A DNA stretch of 64,000 bases from DASXUX01 sp036504595 (GCA_036504595.1 DASXUX010000042.1:124001-188000); one strand, 5' to 3'. Positions 1 to 8,042 are shown, numbered from the stretch's first letter. Program-made: numbers and translations. The notes: a model not told the origin generated them from the sequence alone.

Positions 1-1131
1 CGTCATCCACGCGCTAGCCAGGCCCGCAACGCGCTCGGAGTCCTTGCTTGCGAACTCCTTCAGCTTCGCGCCGACTTTCTGCGTCACGCCAAGCGCGTCC
101 ATTGTCGCGGTGCCATCGCTGCGGCAGAAGAGAATGCGTTTGCGGTCATTGATGTAGTGGAAGTCATGGCGGCCATAATCGCACATCCACCAGCCGTTCA
201 CGTCTACGTTTTCGCGCGGCTGCAGGCGGCGGACATATTCTTTGGCGGTCTGCACGGTAATGTTGCAGCCCTTTGAGCAGTCCGGGCAGATCGACGCCGT
301 CTTCTGCAAATACCACGCGCGGTAGGTGTACATCAAATCCGTGTCGATCAGCGCGCCAACCGGGCAGATGTCCACGATGTTTCCCATCAGCGGGTTGTTC
401 ACCGGATGGCCGGGAGCGATGTCGATCTCGCTGCGATCGCCGCGCTGGATAACGTACAGTTCGCTGGTGCCGGAGACTTCGTCCAGAAAACGCGTACAGC
501 GCGTGCAAAGGATGCAGCGGTCGGTCCAGAGCTTGATCGCATGCGGCTGGCCGGGATAGCCGAGGTCCTTCGGCGCTTTCTCGTTTTTCAGTTCCTCAAA
601 GCGGCTGTCGGCTCGCCCGTGCGTGTAGGCGTAATCCTGAAGCTTGCATTCGCCGGCCTTGTCGCAAACAGGGCAGTCCAGCGGATGGTTGATCAGGAGG
701 AATTCCATGATCCACTTGCGCGCTTCGAGCACCGCCGGCGTTTCGGTTTCGATGATCATTCCGCGCGGATTGAGCGGTTCACGGCAGGAGATGATCGGCT
801 TGGGGTACGGCTGCGACGGCTGAAGCGCGAGGTTCGGCGCCATGATCGGCTTGGCGGTCATGACATCGATCTGGTTGACGTAGCACATACGGCAATTGCC
901 GTCGGGTTCCAACCCCGGATGCCAGCAGTAGTGCGGGACTTTGTACTTCAGTTCGCGCAAGGCCTCGATCAGCGTGCGATACTTCTTCGGATCGATGAAG
1001 TGGTCCTTGCCGTTGACGCGCAGGCACATCAGGCCCGGCGGAGCTTTCGGCAGCTCGATGGCGGGCGCCTTGGCGGCCGGGATCATCGTGGTCGCGGGCT
1101 TTGTTCCGGTGATTTTCTTTTCTTCAGACAT
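1..1131 (-). CDS. nuoG: NADH-quinone oxidoreductase subunit G, 3' end cut by window edge
   Basis: Iron-sulfur subunit of the peripheral arm of complex I, passing electrons from NuoF towards the quinone site. 377 residues are present. They carry the [2Fe-2S] ligands C69, C80, C83 and C116, the His-ligated N5 cluster (H149, C153, C156, C162), a CxxCxxC plus distal C ferredoxin set, and then a CxxCxxxC plus distal C set like the N7-type site that opens the molybdopterin-like domain. Start ATG at 1131 encodes MSEEKK. The first ~30 residues are a non-conserved Lys/Ala/Pro-rich leader before the ferredoxin fold. It lies 47 bp downstream of nuoF in the same operon. The catalytically inert C-terminal domain and any nuoH-N genes lie off the left edge. 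Confidence 0.95.
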   Translation of the reverse strand, partial: MSEEKKITGTKPATTMIPAAKAPAIELPKAPPGLMCLRVNGKDHFIDPKKYRTLIEALRELKYKVPHYCWHPGLEPDGNCRMCYVNQIDVMTAKPIMAPNLALQPSQPYPKPIISCREPLNPRGMIIETETPAVLEARKWIMEFLLINHPLDCPVCDKAGECKLQDYAYTHGRADSRFEELKNEKAPKDLGYPGQPHAIKLWTDRCILCTRCTRFLDEVSGTSELYVIQRGDRSEIDIAPGHPVNNPLMGNIVDICPVGALIDTDLMYTYRAWYLQKTASICPDCSKGCNITVQTAKEYVRRLQPRENVDVNGWWMCDYGRHDFHYINDRKRILFCRSDGTATMDALGVTQKVGAKLKEFASKDSERVAGLASAWMT

Positions 1132-1178
1132 CACAATGACCCTGACCGCACTATTCTAACCGTTCCGCCTGCTGCACT

Positions 1179-2582
1179 CTACAACCTCACCGCCTTATCG
1201 CCGAACTTTTCCACGACCATGCTCTTCTTATTCTCGCAGAAGTATTTGAACTCCTCGCGGAACTTTGTGACGAACGAACCAATCGGCATGGCGCAGGAAT
1301 CGGACAGCAGACAGATCGTCGTGCCCGACATCTGCTGCGCGACGTTATGCAGACGCTCGAAATCGCCGGGCTTGGCCTGGCCGCGCACAATCTTGGCCAG
1401 GATCTTCTCGGTCCAGCCCGTGCCTTCGCGACAGGGCGTGCATTGGCCGCAAGATTCGTGATGGTAGAAACGCACGAGATTGTAGAGCGCGTTGACCATG
1501 CACACGCGTTCGTTCATCACGATCACCGCGGCCGAGCCCAGCAGCGAGCCGGCTTTGCGGACTTCGTCGAAACTCATCTGCATGTCCAGGCTGTCGGAGA
1601 GCTCTTTGCCGCCGGAACCCATGTAGCCCTGGCCGTCGTAGCGCATGACCGGCATCGACGAACCGCCGGGGATCACCGCTTTGAGCGGAACATCGTCGAG
1701 CATCCCGCCGCCGAAGCGCTCATCAAAGATGACTTCCCGCATCGTGATGTTCATCGGGTGTTCGTAGTTTCCGGGGCGCTTGATGTGACCGGACAGGCAA
1801 TAGACCTGCGGGCCGGGGCTGTCGTTCTTGGCGGGCGCGCCATCGGGACCGGGCTTCTCGCCGATCTTCGCGAAGGCATCGGCGCCGACGCGGATGATGT
1901 ATGGCAGCGCAGCGATTGTAGTCGCATTGTTCACGACTGTCGGGCAGCGCCATGCGCCTTCGACAGCCGGGAACGGTGGCTTGACCTTGGGATAGCCGCG
2001 GTCGCCTTCGAGCGAACTGAGCAGCCCGGTTTCTTCGCCGCAGATGTACGCCCCCGCGCCGCGGTGCGGCTGGACGTGGAAGTCGTAGCCGCTGCCGAGC
2101 ACGTTTCGTCCGAGAAGACCGGCTTTGTAGGCTTCGGCGCACGCTCGGGTGAGGTGATCGAAGACTTCGACGAACTCACCGCGAATGTAGATGTAGGCGT
2201 GCTCGATGCCAACCGTGTGCATCGCGATAATGCAGCCTTCGATGATTTTGTGCGGATTGTACGTGCCGACAATGCGGTCTTTGCATGTGCCGGGCTCGGA
2301 CTCGTCAAAATTCACGGCCAGGTAACGCGGCTTCTTCGATCTGTAATCGACGAAACTCCACTTCATTCCGGTTGGGAACCCTGCGCCGCCGCGCCCGCGC
2401 AGGCCGGATTTCTTGATCTCGTCAATGATGGCCGGCACGTTGCCCGCCTGCGGGTCGCGCTTGAGCGCCAGCACTTTTCGCGCGGCCTGGTAGCCGTCTT
2501 TTTGCAGGTAGCGCTCCAGGGTCCACTCGCCCTTGGTGTAGGCGCCGTCGTTGACGATGGGGTGATAGTCCAGGAGTATCAT
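1179..2582 (-). CDS. nuoF: NADH-quinone oxidoreductase subunit F
   Basis: NADH- and FMN-binding subunit of complex I, 467 aa, normal for the family. The FMN/NADH-binding glycine-rich stretch GRGGAGFPTG is at residues 63-72. The [4Fe-4S] N3 ligands are visible as SCGQCTPC at 377-384, with the fourth cysteine near residue 424. The ATG at 2582 overlaps the stop of the upstream PIN toxin gene by 4 bp (ATGA). This gene therefore appears translationally coupled to a toxin-antitoxin gene rather than directly to nuoE, which is unusual for this operon. Confidence 0.97.
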   Translation of the reverse strand: MILLDYHPIVNDGAYTKGEWTLERYLQKDGYQAARKVLALKRDPQAGNVPAIIDEIKKSGLRGRGGAGFPTGMKWSFVDYRSKKPRYLAVNFDESEPGTCKDRIVGTYNPHKIIEGCIIAMHTVGIEHAYIYIRGEFVEVFDHLTRACAEAYKAGLLGRNVLGSGYDFHVQPHRGAGAYICGEETGLLSSLEGDRGYPKVKPPFPAVEGAWRCPTVVNNATTIAALPYIIRVGADAFAKIGEKPGPDGAPAKNDSPGPQVYCLSGHIKRPGNYEHPMNITMREVIFDERFGGGMLDDVPLKAVIPGGSSMPVMRYDGQGYMGSGGKELSDSLDMQMSFDEVRKAGSLLGSAAVIVMNERVCMVNALYNLVRFYHHESCGQCTPCREGTGWTEKILAKIVRGQAKPGDFERLHNVAQQMSGTTICLLSDSCAMPIGSFVTKFREEFKYFCENKKSMVVEKFGDKAVRL

Positions 2583-2992
2583 TGCTCAGGCACCATGTTA
2601 AATCCTGCTTGCGCAAAATGCTTGTCGAATGTCAAAGCAGTAGTCATCTTCCGCTGCTTCATAAGGGTGAACGAAATGCAGTCCACGAGGGAGTACGTCT
2701 TGTCGGAATGACGTTGGAAGTACGACCAGCCCAGATCGAAAAGGATTTCATCAACGAAGACGCACTCTATCTGAGGGTGATTCATGAGGCTCTTGGCGAC
2801 ACGTACGGCTTGGCCATGCAGCCGGCGGTTGGCGAGGTATGCAGCGACTTCCATCACAACGCCGGAGGTCGTAACGAGCGGATCGCGCTCGGACACAATT
2901 CCCGCCCAACACTCAGCGGCATTATTGTGCGCCGAGTCGTCTGCCAATTCGAGCGCGAGTGCGAAGGATGTGTCCAGGAAAACTGCACGCAT
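2579..2992 (-). CDS. PIN-domain toxin, VapC-like, inside the nuo operon
   Basis: 137-aa PIN-fold protein with the expected acidic set D7 (FLDTS), E48, D104 (SLVDC) and D123 (TFDKHF). Such proteins are Mg-dependent endoribonucleases, usually acting on tRNA or rRNA when released from the antitoxin. The ATG at 2992 shares one base with the TGA of the antitoxin gene upstream, and its own stop overlaps the nuoF start. The pair sits between nuoE and nuoF on the same strand with no room for a separate terminator. The active-site residues are intact, so it does not look decayed. The exact target cannot be read from the sequence. Confidence 0.85.
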   Translation of the reverse strand: MRAVFLDTSFALALELADDSAHNNAAECWAGIVSERDPLVTTSGVVMEVAAYLANRRLHGQAVRVAKSLMNHPQIECVFVDEILFDLGWSYFQRHSDKTYSLVDCISFTLMKQRKMTTALTFDKHFAQAGFNMVPEQ

Positions 2993-3201
2993 CAGAACCC
3001 CGTGTAGATGTACTTATCGTGATTAACGGATGCATCGGCAACGCCGCTCTTGACAGGACTTGAACCGAGCTCGTAGAGCTTCTTCTTCCGCCCTTTGATT
3101 TTCGCGCGCTGAACCCGTATTTCCAGCGGCTCTCCCTTTGGCAGCTTGACCGGTTCATCCGGCACCAGCACTTTTCCGTCGAAATGCGCTTTGAAAACCA
3201 T
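2992..3201 (-). CDS. Antitoxin of the AF2212/DUF104-like type, partner of the PIN toxin
   Basis: 69-aa protein starting MVFKAHFDGKVLVPDEPVKL. This resembles the short beta-strand-rich antitoxins of the DUF104 (AF2212-like) group commonly placed directly upstream of vapC. The rest is a basic stretch (KIKGRKKKL) followed by a short tail that probably wraps the toxin. The start is the ATG at 3201, because the open frame further upstream overlaps nuoE and is not conserved-looking. It begins 32 bp after the nuoE stop and ends in a TGATG junction with the toxin. Transcription is probably from the nuo promoter. Assignment to the DUF104 group rests on motif similarity only. Confidence 0.75.
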   Translation of the reverse strand: MVFKAHFDGKVLVPDEPVKLPKGEPLEIRVQRAKIKGRKKKLYELGSSPVKSGVADASVNHDKYIYTGF

Positions 3202-3233
3202 GACCAAACTCCAGTCCAACCTGAATAAGTCTA

Positions 3234-3806
3234 CTACTTTCCTTCCGGAAACGCCTCCATCATCGGGCGGTAGCTGCAACGGCCGCCTTCTTCCAGCGTC
3301 GGGCCGGCGGAGATGTGTGGCGGGACTTTGTCTTCTTTCAGCGCAGCCACGATCTCCTTTATCTTCTCCGGCGTCAAGTTCTCGAAGTAATCGTCGTTGA
3401 TTTGACAAACCGGAGCGCTGGCGCAGCTTCCCAGGCATTCGACTTTGCGCAGCGTAAACTTCTTGTCGGAGCTGGTCTCGCCGACGCCCAGACCCAGTTC
3501 CTGTTTGAAACAGTCGGCGACCATTTGAGCGCCGCGCAACGCGCAGGGAAGTGTGGCGCAGACCATCACGATGTACTTTCCGTCTTCGGGCCGGCGGTAA
3601 TGCGAGTAAAACGTGAAGACGCCGCGCACGTACGCCGGCGGCAGTTCAAGCTGCTTCGAAATGTACTCCAGCGCATCCTGGTCCACGAAGCCCTGCTGTT
3701 CTTCGGCCAAGCGAAATGCCGGCAGCAGAACGGCGCGTTTCTCCGGATAGCGTTTGAGCAGCCAGGCGAACTGTTTCTGGGAATCTTCGCTGAAAGTGAA
3801 AGGCAT
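3234..3806 (-). CDS. nuoE: NADH-quinone oxidoreductase subunit E
   Basis: Thioredoxin-fold [2Fe-2S] (N1a) subunit of the complex I dehydrogenase module, 190 aa. The four cluster ligands are at C83, C88, C124 and C128 in the usual Cx4C...Cx3C arrangement. The C-terminal ~30 residues (after about 155) extend beyond the core fold and are rich in Pro, Gly and Glu. It is 27 bp downstream of nuoD. Downstream the operon continues through the antitoxin and toxin genes to nuoF. Confidence 0.96.
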   Translation of the reverse strand: MPFTFSEDSQKQFAWLLKRYPEKRAVLLPAFRLAEEQQGFVDQDALEYISKQLELPPAYVRGVFTFYSHYRRPEDGKYIVMVCATLPCALRGAQMVADCFKQELGLGVGETSSDKKFTLRKVECLGSCASAPVCQINDDYFENLTPEKIKEIVAALKEDKVPPHISAGPTLEEGGRCSYRPMMEAFPEGK

Positions 3807-3833
3807 CGTTGGTCAGTAGTCCGTGGTTCGTGG

Positions 3834-5069
3834 TTATCGGTCCAACTCCCCCGCGATCACATTGATGCTTGCCATGCACGCGATGGCGTCGGAGAGCAAC
3901 CGTCCCTTGGCCTGCATCGGGAAGGTCGCGTAGTTGTAGAAGCTCGGCGGCCGCACGCGCACTTTGTACGGCTGGCCGGTGCCGTCCGAAACAAGGTAAA
4001 AGCCCAGTTCGCCGTTGGGAACCTCCGTGCAGGAATACACCTCGCCCTTGGGCGGAAGCAGTCCGTGGCCGGGCATTTCGAGCTTGAAGTGGTGAATGAG
4101 CGACTCCATGTCGCGGTACACCTGCTCCTTCGTCGGCAGCGTGACCTTGTGGTCGATCGAACTGACCGGCAGCTTGTCGGGATTCGGTCCGCCACCGGGG
4201 AGCTTCTCGATCGCCTGCTTGATGATGCGCACGGACTGGCGCATTTCCTCCAGCCGCACTTTGTAGCGCGCGAACACGTCGCCTTCCGTGCGCGTGGGAA
4301 TTTCGAAATCGAGCTGATCGTAACAGAGATACGGCCGCGCTTTGCGGATGTCGTATGCTACACCGCTGGCTCGCAGCATCGGACCCGTCACGCCGTAGCT
4401 GATGGCTTCCTCTTTGGTCAGCGTGCCGATGCCGACGGTACGATCGACGAATATCTTGTTTTTGCTGAGCATGTATTCGATTTCGTCGATCACGGCGGGG
4501 AACTTCGCCAGGAAGGCGTGGACGAGTTCCGGGAAGTCCGGCGGCACATCGCGGAAGACGCCGCCGACGCGGGTCCAGCTTGTGGTCAGGCGCGCGCCCG
4601 TGACAGCTTCAAAGATGTCGTAGAGCTTCTCGCGTTCGATGAAGGTCCAGAGCATCACCGAGAACGCGCCGAGGTCCATGCCCTGCAGCCCCACGGAAAT
4701 GACGTGATCGGCCAGTCGCGAAAGCTCCGCCATGATCACTCGGAGGTATTGTCCGCGCGGCGGAACGCTGACGCCAAAAAGCTCCTCGCAGGCGATGGCG
4801 AAGCCCACGTTGTTGTTCAGCGGCGAGAGATAGTTCATGCGGTCGGAAAGAGCGACGAACTGATTGTAGTTGCGGTATTCGCCGAGTTTCTCAAACCCTG
4901 TGTGCAAAAAGCCGATCTCAGGCTCCACCTTGACGACGATTTCGCCGTCCATCTCAGCCTTCAGGCGCAGCGTTCCATGCATGGACGGGTGCTGCGGCCC
5001 GATGTTGATATGCATGGGCTTGAAGGCTTTGGGTGGCGGAGGGGAGGTGGTTTGTTCGGTGTTTGGCAT
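3834..5069 (-). CDS. nuoD: NADH-quinone oxidoreductase subunit D
   Basis: 49-kDa-type subunit forming the quinone pocket of complex I with NuoB, 411 aa. It starts after a short Pro-rich leader with the family signature NIGPQHPSMHG, and the C-terminus ends in the usual GELDR. The internal segment RKARPYLCYDQLDFEIPT is also typical. NuoC and NuoD are separate genes here. The gap to nuoC is 130 bp and holds a long inverted repeat, so this junction may be a site of RNA processing or weaker coupling. Confidence 0.97.
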   Translation of the reverse strand: MPNTEQTTSPPPPKAFKPMHINIGPQHPSMHGTLRLKAEMDGEIVVKVEPEIGFLHTGFEKLGEYRNYNQFVALSDRMNYLSPLNNNVGFAIACEELFGVSVPPRGQYLRVIMAELSRLADHVISVGLQGMDLGAFSVMLWTFIEREKLYDIFEAVTGARLTTSWTRVGGVFRDVPPDFPELVHAFLAKFPAVIDEIEYMLSKNKIFVDRTVGIGTLTKEEAISYGVTGPMLRASGVAYDIRKARPYLCYDQLDFEIPTRTEGDVFARYKVRLEEMRQSVRIIKQAIEKLPGGGPNPDKLPVSSIDHKVTLPTKEQVYRDMESLIHHFKLEMPGHGLLPPKGEVYSCTEVPNGELGFYLVSDGTGQPYKVRVRPPSFYNYATFPMQAKGRLLSDAIACMASINVIAGELDR

Positions 5070-5087
5070 TTCCTTTTCTCTTTTTTC

Positions 5088-5196
5088 AACCGCAAAGACT
5101 CAAAGACGCGAAGGCGGAAAATTTGAATCGCCGAAAACTTATGTTCTCTGGACCGAACCAAAAAACTCATCTTTGCGCCTTTGCGTCTTGGCGGTT
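5088..5196. repeat. Inverted repeat between nuoC and nuoD
   Basis: The left arm (5088-5117) reads AACCGCAAAGACTCAAAGAC onward. The right arm (5171-5196) ends with CTTTGCGTCTTGGCGGTT-like sequence that is its imperfect reverse complement. About 53 bp lie between the arms. Each arm is itself made of near-tandem 8-9 bp units (cgcaaagactcaaagacgc). No T-run follows, so it is not a standard terminator. It fills almost the whole nuoC-nuoD gap. Confidence 0.6.
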
Positions 5197-5199
5197 AGG

Positions 5200-5727
5200 T
5201 CATCGTTCCGGAATCTCCGTGTACTTTGGGAAGTTGTCGCGTTCGCCGCGGCCTTTCAACGGGTAATCCTTGCGCAGCGGGTGGCCTTCGTAATTGTCGG
5301 GCATGAGGATGCGTTTCAGGTCCGGGTGGCCGCGGAAGACAATGCCGTACATGTCGAAGACTTCGCGCTCGCCCCAGTTGGCGGCTTCCCACAGGCCGGT
5401 TACCGAGTCGATCTCGCACGGATCTTCGGGGACGCAAGCCTTTACGCGCAGGCGAGCGCTGTGCGTCAGCGACGTAAGCTGATACACCACCGCGAAACGT
5501 TCGGAGTAGTCGGCCAGCATGTCGGCGGGCAGGCGCAGGCTGTCCACGCACGTGACATCTGTCAGCATTTCGAATTTTGCGGCCGGATCATCGCGCAGGA
5601 AGCGCAGGATTTGCGTGTTCGCGCCGGGCTTGATGCGCACGATCGTCTGGCCGTGAAACTCAATGTGGCCGAGGATGTCGTCGCCGAAGCGGGACGTCAA
5701 GGTTGTGAGTAGAGCCGGAATGTCCAT
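5200..5727 (-). CDS. nuoC: NADH-quinone oxidoreductase subunit C
   Basis: 30-kDa-type peripheral subunit of complex I, 175 aa. The conserved core is visible as the ERFAVVYQL and GLWEAANWGEREVFDMYGI segments, followed by a basic tail with HPLRKDYPLKGRGER. The ATG at 5727 is preferred to the GTG three codons upstream. An AGAAGG ribosome-binding site lies 8 nt before the ATG and is too close to the GTG. The ATG overlaps the TGA of the small basic ORF upstream (TGATG), which suggests translational coupling. Confidence 0.95.
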   Translation of the reverse strand: MDIPALLTTLTSRFGDDILGHIEFHGQTIVRIKPGANTQILRFLRDDPAAKFEMLTDVTCVDSLRLPADMLADYSERFAVVYQLTSLTHSARLRVKACVPEDPCEIDSVTGLWEAANWGEREVFDMYGIVFRGHPDLKRILMPDNYEGHPLRKDYPLKGRGERDNFPKYTEIPER

Positions 5728-5873
5728 CAATTGCACCTTCTGGGTTTACTTGCCTTCACAGCTTTCTTTGCGGCGCGGCGGGCCAGCAATTCGGCTTCCG
5801 CCTTTCTCTGCCCGTCATTCGGAGGCGACAAATCAGTCTTGAGCCTTCGCTTTGGTCTCTGCCTGTGTTTCAT
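5727..5873 (-). CDS. 48-aa basic microprotein coupled to nuoC
   Basis: Small ORF beginning MKHRQRPKRRLKTDLSPPND and ending in a Lys/Arg/Ala-rich helix-like tail (AARRAAKK-like). Its central TDLSPPND...AEAEL segment repeats the VDLSPPNE...EAEL segment of the preceding small ORF, so the two look like tandem paralogues. It overlaps the previous ORF by 41 bp in another frame, and its stop overlaps the nuoC ATG. The ribosome-binding site is weak. I do not recognise a family. The very basic composition could mean nucleic-acid or ribosome contact, but that is a guess. Confidence 0.45.
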   Translation of the reverse strand: MKHRQRPKRRLKTDLSPPNDGQRKAEAELLARRAAKKAVKASKPRRCN

Positions 5874-6057
5874 GGTTCTCTGCCGTGCCTTGGTCTGGAC
5901 CTATGCCGGTTGCGGGTCTCCGCGCTCGTTCCTTTGCTGACTTGCGTAGCGCCTTCAACTGGCGGAACGCTCGCAGTTCGGCCTCAAGTTGCTTCTCGGC
6001 CTCATTTGGCGGTGACAAATCGACCTCTAACTTTCCAAATCGGCTTTGTCGCTTCAC
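5833..6057 (-). CDS. 74-aa charged small protein between nuoB and nuoC
   Basis: The start is assigned to the GTG at 6057. GGAGGA lies 6 nt upstream and the GTG overlaps the preceding stop (GTGA). The protein begins with KRQSRFGKLEVDLSPPNE, continues in a strongly charged helix (EAEKQLEAELRAFRQL, KALRKSAKER), and ends in a low-complexity Glu/Thr/Lys/Ala tail. An upstream ATG at 6084 in the same frame would give 83 aa but overlaps its neighbour more. No family is recognised. The LSPPN motif plus helix is shared with the next microprotein. Confidence 0.5.
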   Translation of the reverse strand: MKRQSRFGKLEVDLSPPNEAEKQLEAELRAFRQLKALRKSAKERARRPATGIGPDQGTAENHETQAETKAKAQD

Positions 6058-6350
6058 GTGTTTTCCTCCAAGACGCTTTCCCAAATTACTTCTCCATCTG
6101 CGCCAACTGCTTTATACCATCGCGCTATCCAAAAGCCGAGGGGTGCATATACCACAGAGGCGGGCGGCGGCTCCTGCCCGCTCCAAATCAGCAATATATA
6201 GAACCGGCCATCCAACACCCTTACGCGCATCCTGCAGAAGCTGAAATAGTCCATTCCATCACGCTCGCTTGCCGCTGACAGAATTTCCTCGAGATCGTCT
6301 TGTGCGCGTTCAAGGCGAGATAACGCTTGCTCGATTTCCTCCTCCCGCAA
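6054..6350 (-). CDS. 98-aa hypothetical protein between nuoB and nuoC
   Basis: This has an N-terminal amphipathic helix rich in Glu, Leu and Arg (about residues 1-30). A compact Tyr/Trp-rich segment follows (residues 33-98: RVLDGRFYILLIWSG, GFWIARWYKAV) that looks like a small beta sheet. The start is uncertain: the frame opens at a TTG (6350) with GGAGGGG only 2 nt upstream, and the next ATG would remove the helix. It follows nuoB by 33 bp and overlaps the next ORF through GTGA. No family is recognised. Its place in the operon suggests co-expression with complex I. Confidence 0.5.
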   Translation of the reverse strand: MREEEIEQALSRLERAQDDLEEILSAASERDGMDYFSFCRMRVRVLDGRFYILLIWSGQEPPPASVVYAPLGFWIARWYKAVGADGEVIWESVLEENT

Positions 6351-6383
6351 AGCCCCTCCAATCGCCTGAAGCCCAGGCCTGCC

Positions 6384-7106
6384 TCACGTCGTTCCCCGCT
6401 TTTCATCGGCTGTTTTCTGCGATTCGAGCAACTGCGCGCGCTGAGCGTGCTTCACGTCGCGTTCGGGCACGCCAAAGTTCTCGCTTTGGAACTGGCGATC
6501 CTTTACTGGAAGACTATGGCGCGTGCCGGTCAGGCTGGGCTCGCCGGACGCGACGCCGGAAGTCAGTGCAACGGGTTCGAAGTCGAGCGGGTGCTTCGTC
6601 CGGTCGTAGAGATTCGTGTTGCGTTCGCCGCGACGAATCTTCTCCTGAATCAACATGACCGCGTCGATGAGGCTCTCCGGCCGCGGCGGGCAGCCGGGAA
6701 TATAGACATCAACGGGGATGAACTGGTCGACGCCTTGGATCAGCGTATACGTGTCGAAGACTCCGCCGGTGCTGGCGCACGCGCCCATGGAGATGCACCA
6801 CTTGGGCTCGGGCATCTGGTTGTAGATTTCCAAAAGGACCGGCATCATCTTCAGCGAGACGCGGCCGGATACGATCATCAGGTCGCTCTGTCGGGGCGAG
6901 AAGCGGATCACTTCCGCTCCAAAGCGCGCCATGTCGTAGCGCGAGGAAAGTGTGGCCATCATTTCGATGGCGCAGCAGGCGGTGCCGAAGGGCATCGGCC
7001 AGAGACTATTGCGGCGGCCCCAATTGATCAGTTCCTGGATCTTTGTGGTGATGTATCCAGCCGAACCGTCTTTCTGATTGATATTGGGAGGAGTTTCTTC
7101 AGCCAT
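6384..7106 (-). CDS. nuoB: NADH-quinone oxidoreductase subunit B
   Basis: Subunit carrying the terminal [4Fe-4S] cluster N2 beside the quinone site. The cluster ligands are the vicinal C44-C45 (GTACCAIEMM), C110 (SMGAC) and C139 (IPGCPPRPE). At 240 aa it is about 60-80 residues longer than common NuoB proteins. The extra part is a hydrophilic C-terminal tail (from about residue 175) without recognisable motifs. It lies 67 bp after nuoA. Confidence 0.97.
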   Translation of the reverse strand: MAEETPPNINQKDGSAGYITTKIQELINWGRRNSLWPMPFGTACCAIEMMATLSSRYDMARFGAEVIRFSPRQSDLMIVSGRVSLKMMPVLLEIYNQMPEPKWCISMGACASTGGVFDTYTLIQGVDQFIPVDVYIPGCPPRPESLIDAVMLIQEKIRRGERNTNLYDRTKHPLDFEPVALTSGVASGEPSLTGTRHSLPVKDRQFQSENFGVPERDVKHAQRAQLLESQKTADEKRGTT

Positions 7107-7120
7107 ACGTCACTTCCATT

Positions 7121-7168
7121 TGGTGGTCTGGTGTCTGGTAGTCTGGTGTCTGGTGTCTGGTACTCTGG
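7121..7168. repeat. Near-tandem GTCTGGTG-type repeat between nuoA and nuoB
   Basis: About five degenerate copies of an 8-10 bp unit (variants of tctggtg, tctggta) fill the nuoA-nuoB gap. A related stretch occurs at 52880-52905. It belongs to the class of short heptamer-like repeats seen at many gene borders in this window. Confidence 0.6.
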
Positions 7169-7173
7169 TTTTC

Positions 7174-7551
7174 CTAATCCCATTCGAGCGCGTTGCGTTT
7201 GAGGATGTAGAGCAGGCCGAGACCGAGGACGACGACGAAGGCGAGGACTGCCAGGAAGCCATCGACGCCGAGTTTCTTGTAAGCGACGGCGTACGGAACC
7301 AGAAAGACGGTTTCGATGTCGAAGAGCACGAACATCAACGCGACCAGGTAGAACTTCACCGAGAAGCGTTCGCGCGTGCTGCCCAAAAGCGGCACGCCGC
7401 ATTCGTACGTTGCGTACTTGCCCTGTTTGCGCTTGGCCAGCCCCAGCCAGTACGTGGCAAAGTTGGCAAATGCCAGCAGTCCCACGCCCAAGCCCACAGC
7501 CAGCAAAATGTATAAGGTTGCCGCGAAAACCTCGACCGCCGCATTGTTCAT
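7174..7551 (-). CDS. nuoA: NADH-quinone oxidoreductase subunit A
   Basis: Small membrane subunit of complex I, 125 aa with three predicted membrane helices (about residues 8-33, 62-85 and 92-116). The conserved loop reads KYATYECGVPLLGSTRERF, and the second helix contains the FDIETVFL acidic motif. The ATG at 7551 (MNNAAVEV) is chosen because the 22-residue extension upstream is not conserved-looking. First gene of the nuo operon, with a plausible promoter at 7639-7666. Confidence 0.95.
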   Translation of the reverse strand: MNNAAVEVFAATLYILLAVGLGVGLLAFANFATYWLGLAKRKQGKYATYECGVPLLGSTRERFSVKFYLVALMFVLFDIETVFLVPYAVAYKKLGVDGFLAVLAFVVVLGLGLLYILKRNALEWD

Positions 7552-7638
7552 AGCGGGCTTTTCTCCGCGCCAAGTCGTGGCGCTCAGCCTTGCCGGCGCG
7601 GGGGAAACTTCGTGCATTGACCACTCGCCAGCTTTTTA

Positions 7639-7666
7639 ATTGTAACGCCAAAAAGCGCGCCCGCAA
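7639..7666 (-). promoter_or_regulatory. Candidate sigma70-type promoter of the nuo operon
   Basis: On the minus strand a -35-like TTGCGG (7666-7661) is followed after 16 bp by a -10-like TACAAT (7644-7639), about 90 bp upstream of the nuoA ATG. The match is good for the -10 and moderate for the -35. No transcript data support it. Confidence 0.4.
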
Positions 7667-7736
7667 TACAGATGAGCGGATGATTCTGGTTTATGTCGCG
7701 CCGACTCGGTGGGCGAGGAAGTCCGGGCTGTTATTG

Positions 7737-8042
7737 TTAGAACTGAATCACGTCGTCCAATTTTGAGATCGAGACGACGCGCGGCAGGCGCACGTAGACG
7801 AACTTGCGGTTGTTGCGCGTGCCGAGCTTTTTGGATTCGTGCGTGTAGTGTTCCTTGCTGCTTTGCGTGTCGTTGGTATCGTGCACATCCACTTTGGAGA
7901 GCGTCAGGAAGTCCGCTCCGGCTGCTTCGAGCTTGCCGATGTAGACGTACGACGAATCGGTATCGACGACGATCTGTTCGCCGATAAGGGCTTTGATTTC
8001 GGGAGCTACAGAAGGTTCCGGGTTCATGGTTTGTGGTTCCAC
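7737..8042 (-). CDS. Hypothetical protein, about 100 aa
   Basis: No signal peptide or membrane helix. A beta-rich core is suggested by alternating hydrophobic residues (EQIVVDTDSSYVYIGKLEAA, FVYVRLPRVVSISKLDDVI) separated by a polar loop rich in His, Thr, Ser and Lys (KEHYTHESKKLGTRNNRK). The strand pattern recalls small Sm-like or OB-like barrels, but this is inference. The start may be the internal ATG at 8027. It is transcribed towards nuoA with a 185-bp gap that holds the candidate nuo promoter. Confidence 0.7.
   Translation of the reverse strand: MEPQTMNPEPSVAPEIKALIGEQIVVDTDSSYVYIGKLEAAGADFLTLSKVDVHDTNDTQSSKEHYTHESKKLGTRNNRKFVYVRLPRVVSISKLDDVIQF

Noticed and set aside
3315..5126. 603-codon open frame on the plus strand across nuoE-nuoD
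   Set aside because: It is antisense to two well-supported complex I genes, has no ribosome-binding site and no family features.
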